Positions 63,828 through 64,000 of a stretch of DNA of 64,000 nucleotides are shown here, piece after piece. The notes under the pieces are model-generated. The model saw nothing but the letters and a program-made list of their open reading frames with translations, was not told where the DNA came from and searched no databases. The number at the start of each line of letters is the position of its first letter. The first letter of the stretch is position 1. Both the position numbers and the translations under genes were made by a program. Origin of the DNA: Strigamia acuminata (Eukaryota; Arthropoda; Chilopoda; Geophilomorpha; Linotaeniidae); assembly GCA_949358305.1 (NCBI GenBank), contig OX442314.1, forward strand, positions 25,723,060 to 25,787,059, in the 5' to 3' direction.

Positions 63828-64000
63828 CTATACTATTTGCATTTGGTGGTGCAGCATTATTTCCAACAATTCAAAACGACATGAGAGATCGAAAACAATT
63901 CCCAAAGTCAATTCTCATCACTTTCATAAGTATAGTTCACTAAACTAATAACTCTTGTTTGAACTTTAACGTTTTGATTTCACGTAGATTGTGACCATCT

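Larger units (their letters stand above)
58205..64000 (+). pseudogene. Decayed second copy of the amino acid transporter gene
   Basis: Homology to the transporter begins inside intron 1 (the point matching 33163), so exon 1 is missing. Exon 2 is present and open (59141-59309, 169 nt as in the original). Exon 3 is absent; in its place is a 5'-truncated gypsy-like element. Exon 4 starts at about 63472 and is interrupted after GGAACTATA by a 205-bp solo LTR. The matching intron 4 runs off the window end, so later exons cannot be judged. With no start, a missing exon and a split exon, it is a pseudogene within this window. Confidence 0.88.

Noticed and set aside
1-64000. tRNA or rRNA genes
   Set aside because: I found no cloverleaf with A and B box motifs and no rRNA-like stretch; the only tRNA-related sequences are the primer binding sites.

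Overview
The window is eukaryotic nuclear DNA: genes are split by GT-AG introns, the sequence is AT-rich, and it is crowded with LTR retrotransposons and short inverted-repeat transposons. The gene content (a tandem cluster of CYP2-clan cytochrome P450s, an AAAP-type amino acid transporter, and a small secreted cystine-knot peptide gene) suits an arthropod such as an arachnid or springtail. That assignment is an inference; nothing here fixes the species.

Region 1 (1-31.1 kb) is a head-to-tail array of four P450 genes, all on the + strand: A (98-3909, 5' end missing or broken), B (7198-18941), C (19810-23809) and D (24885-31063). Exons 2-7 have identical lengths in every copy (134, 107, 269, 155, 256 and 185 nt), apart from one extra intron in D, so the genes are recent tandem duplicates. 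Between and inside them lie MITEs, a dead Ty1/copia fragment, a hAT-like MITE in front of B, and a truncated copy of B's promoter and exon 1. Intron 6 of B carries an 8.36-kb LTR-gag-LTR-gag-LTR array of a non-autonomous, gag-only retrotransposon. In D a 1.38-kb insertion inside exon 6 appears to be spliced out as a new intron.

Region 2 (32.8-37.5 kb) is a seven-exon amino acid transporter gene. Region 3 (38.8-58.2 kb) is a large inverted repeat. Each arm holds a three-exon gene for a secreted six-cysteine knottin-like peptide plus a relic of transporter exon 4. The left gene is compact. The right gene has a complete, apparently very young 13,983-bp Ty3/gypsy-type element (identical-length 1,589-bp LTRs, 4-bp target duplication) in its second intron. 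That element encodes Gag, Pol through a canonical -1 slippery site, and an unexplained 551-residue third ORF with cysteine clusters.

Region 4 (58.2-64 kb) is a decayed second copy of the transporter gene. It keeps exons 2 and 4. Exon 3 has been lost together with the 5' half of a second gypsy-like element, and exon 4 is split by a 205-bp solo LTR.

The host genes probably act in oxidation of small molecules at the endoplasmic reticulum (P450s), amino acid transport across a membrane (transporter) and secretion of a disulfide-rich peptide. The dominant theme is repeated local duplication followed by transposon insertion into introns and duplicated exons.
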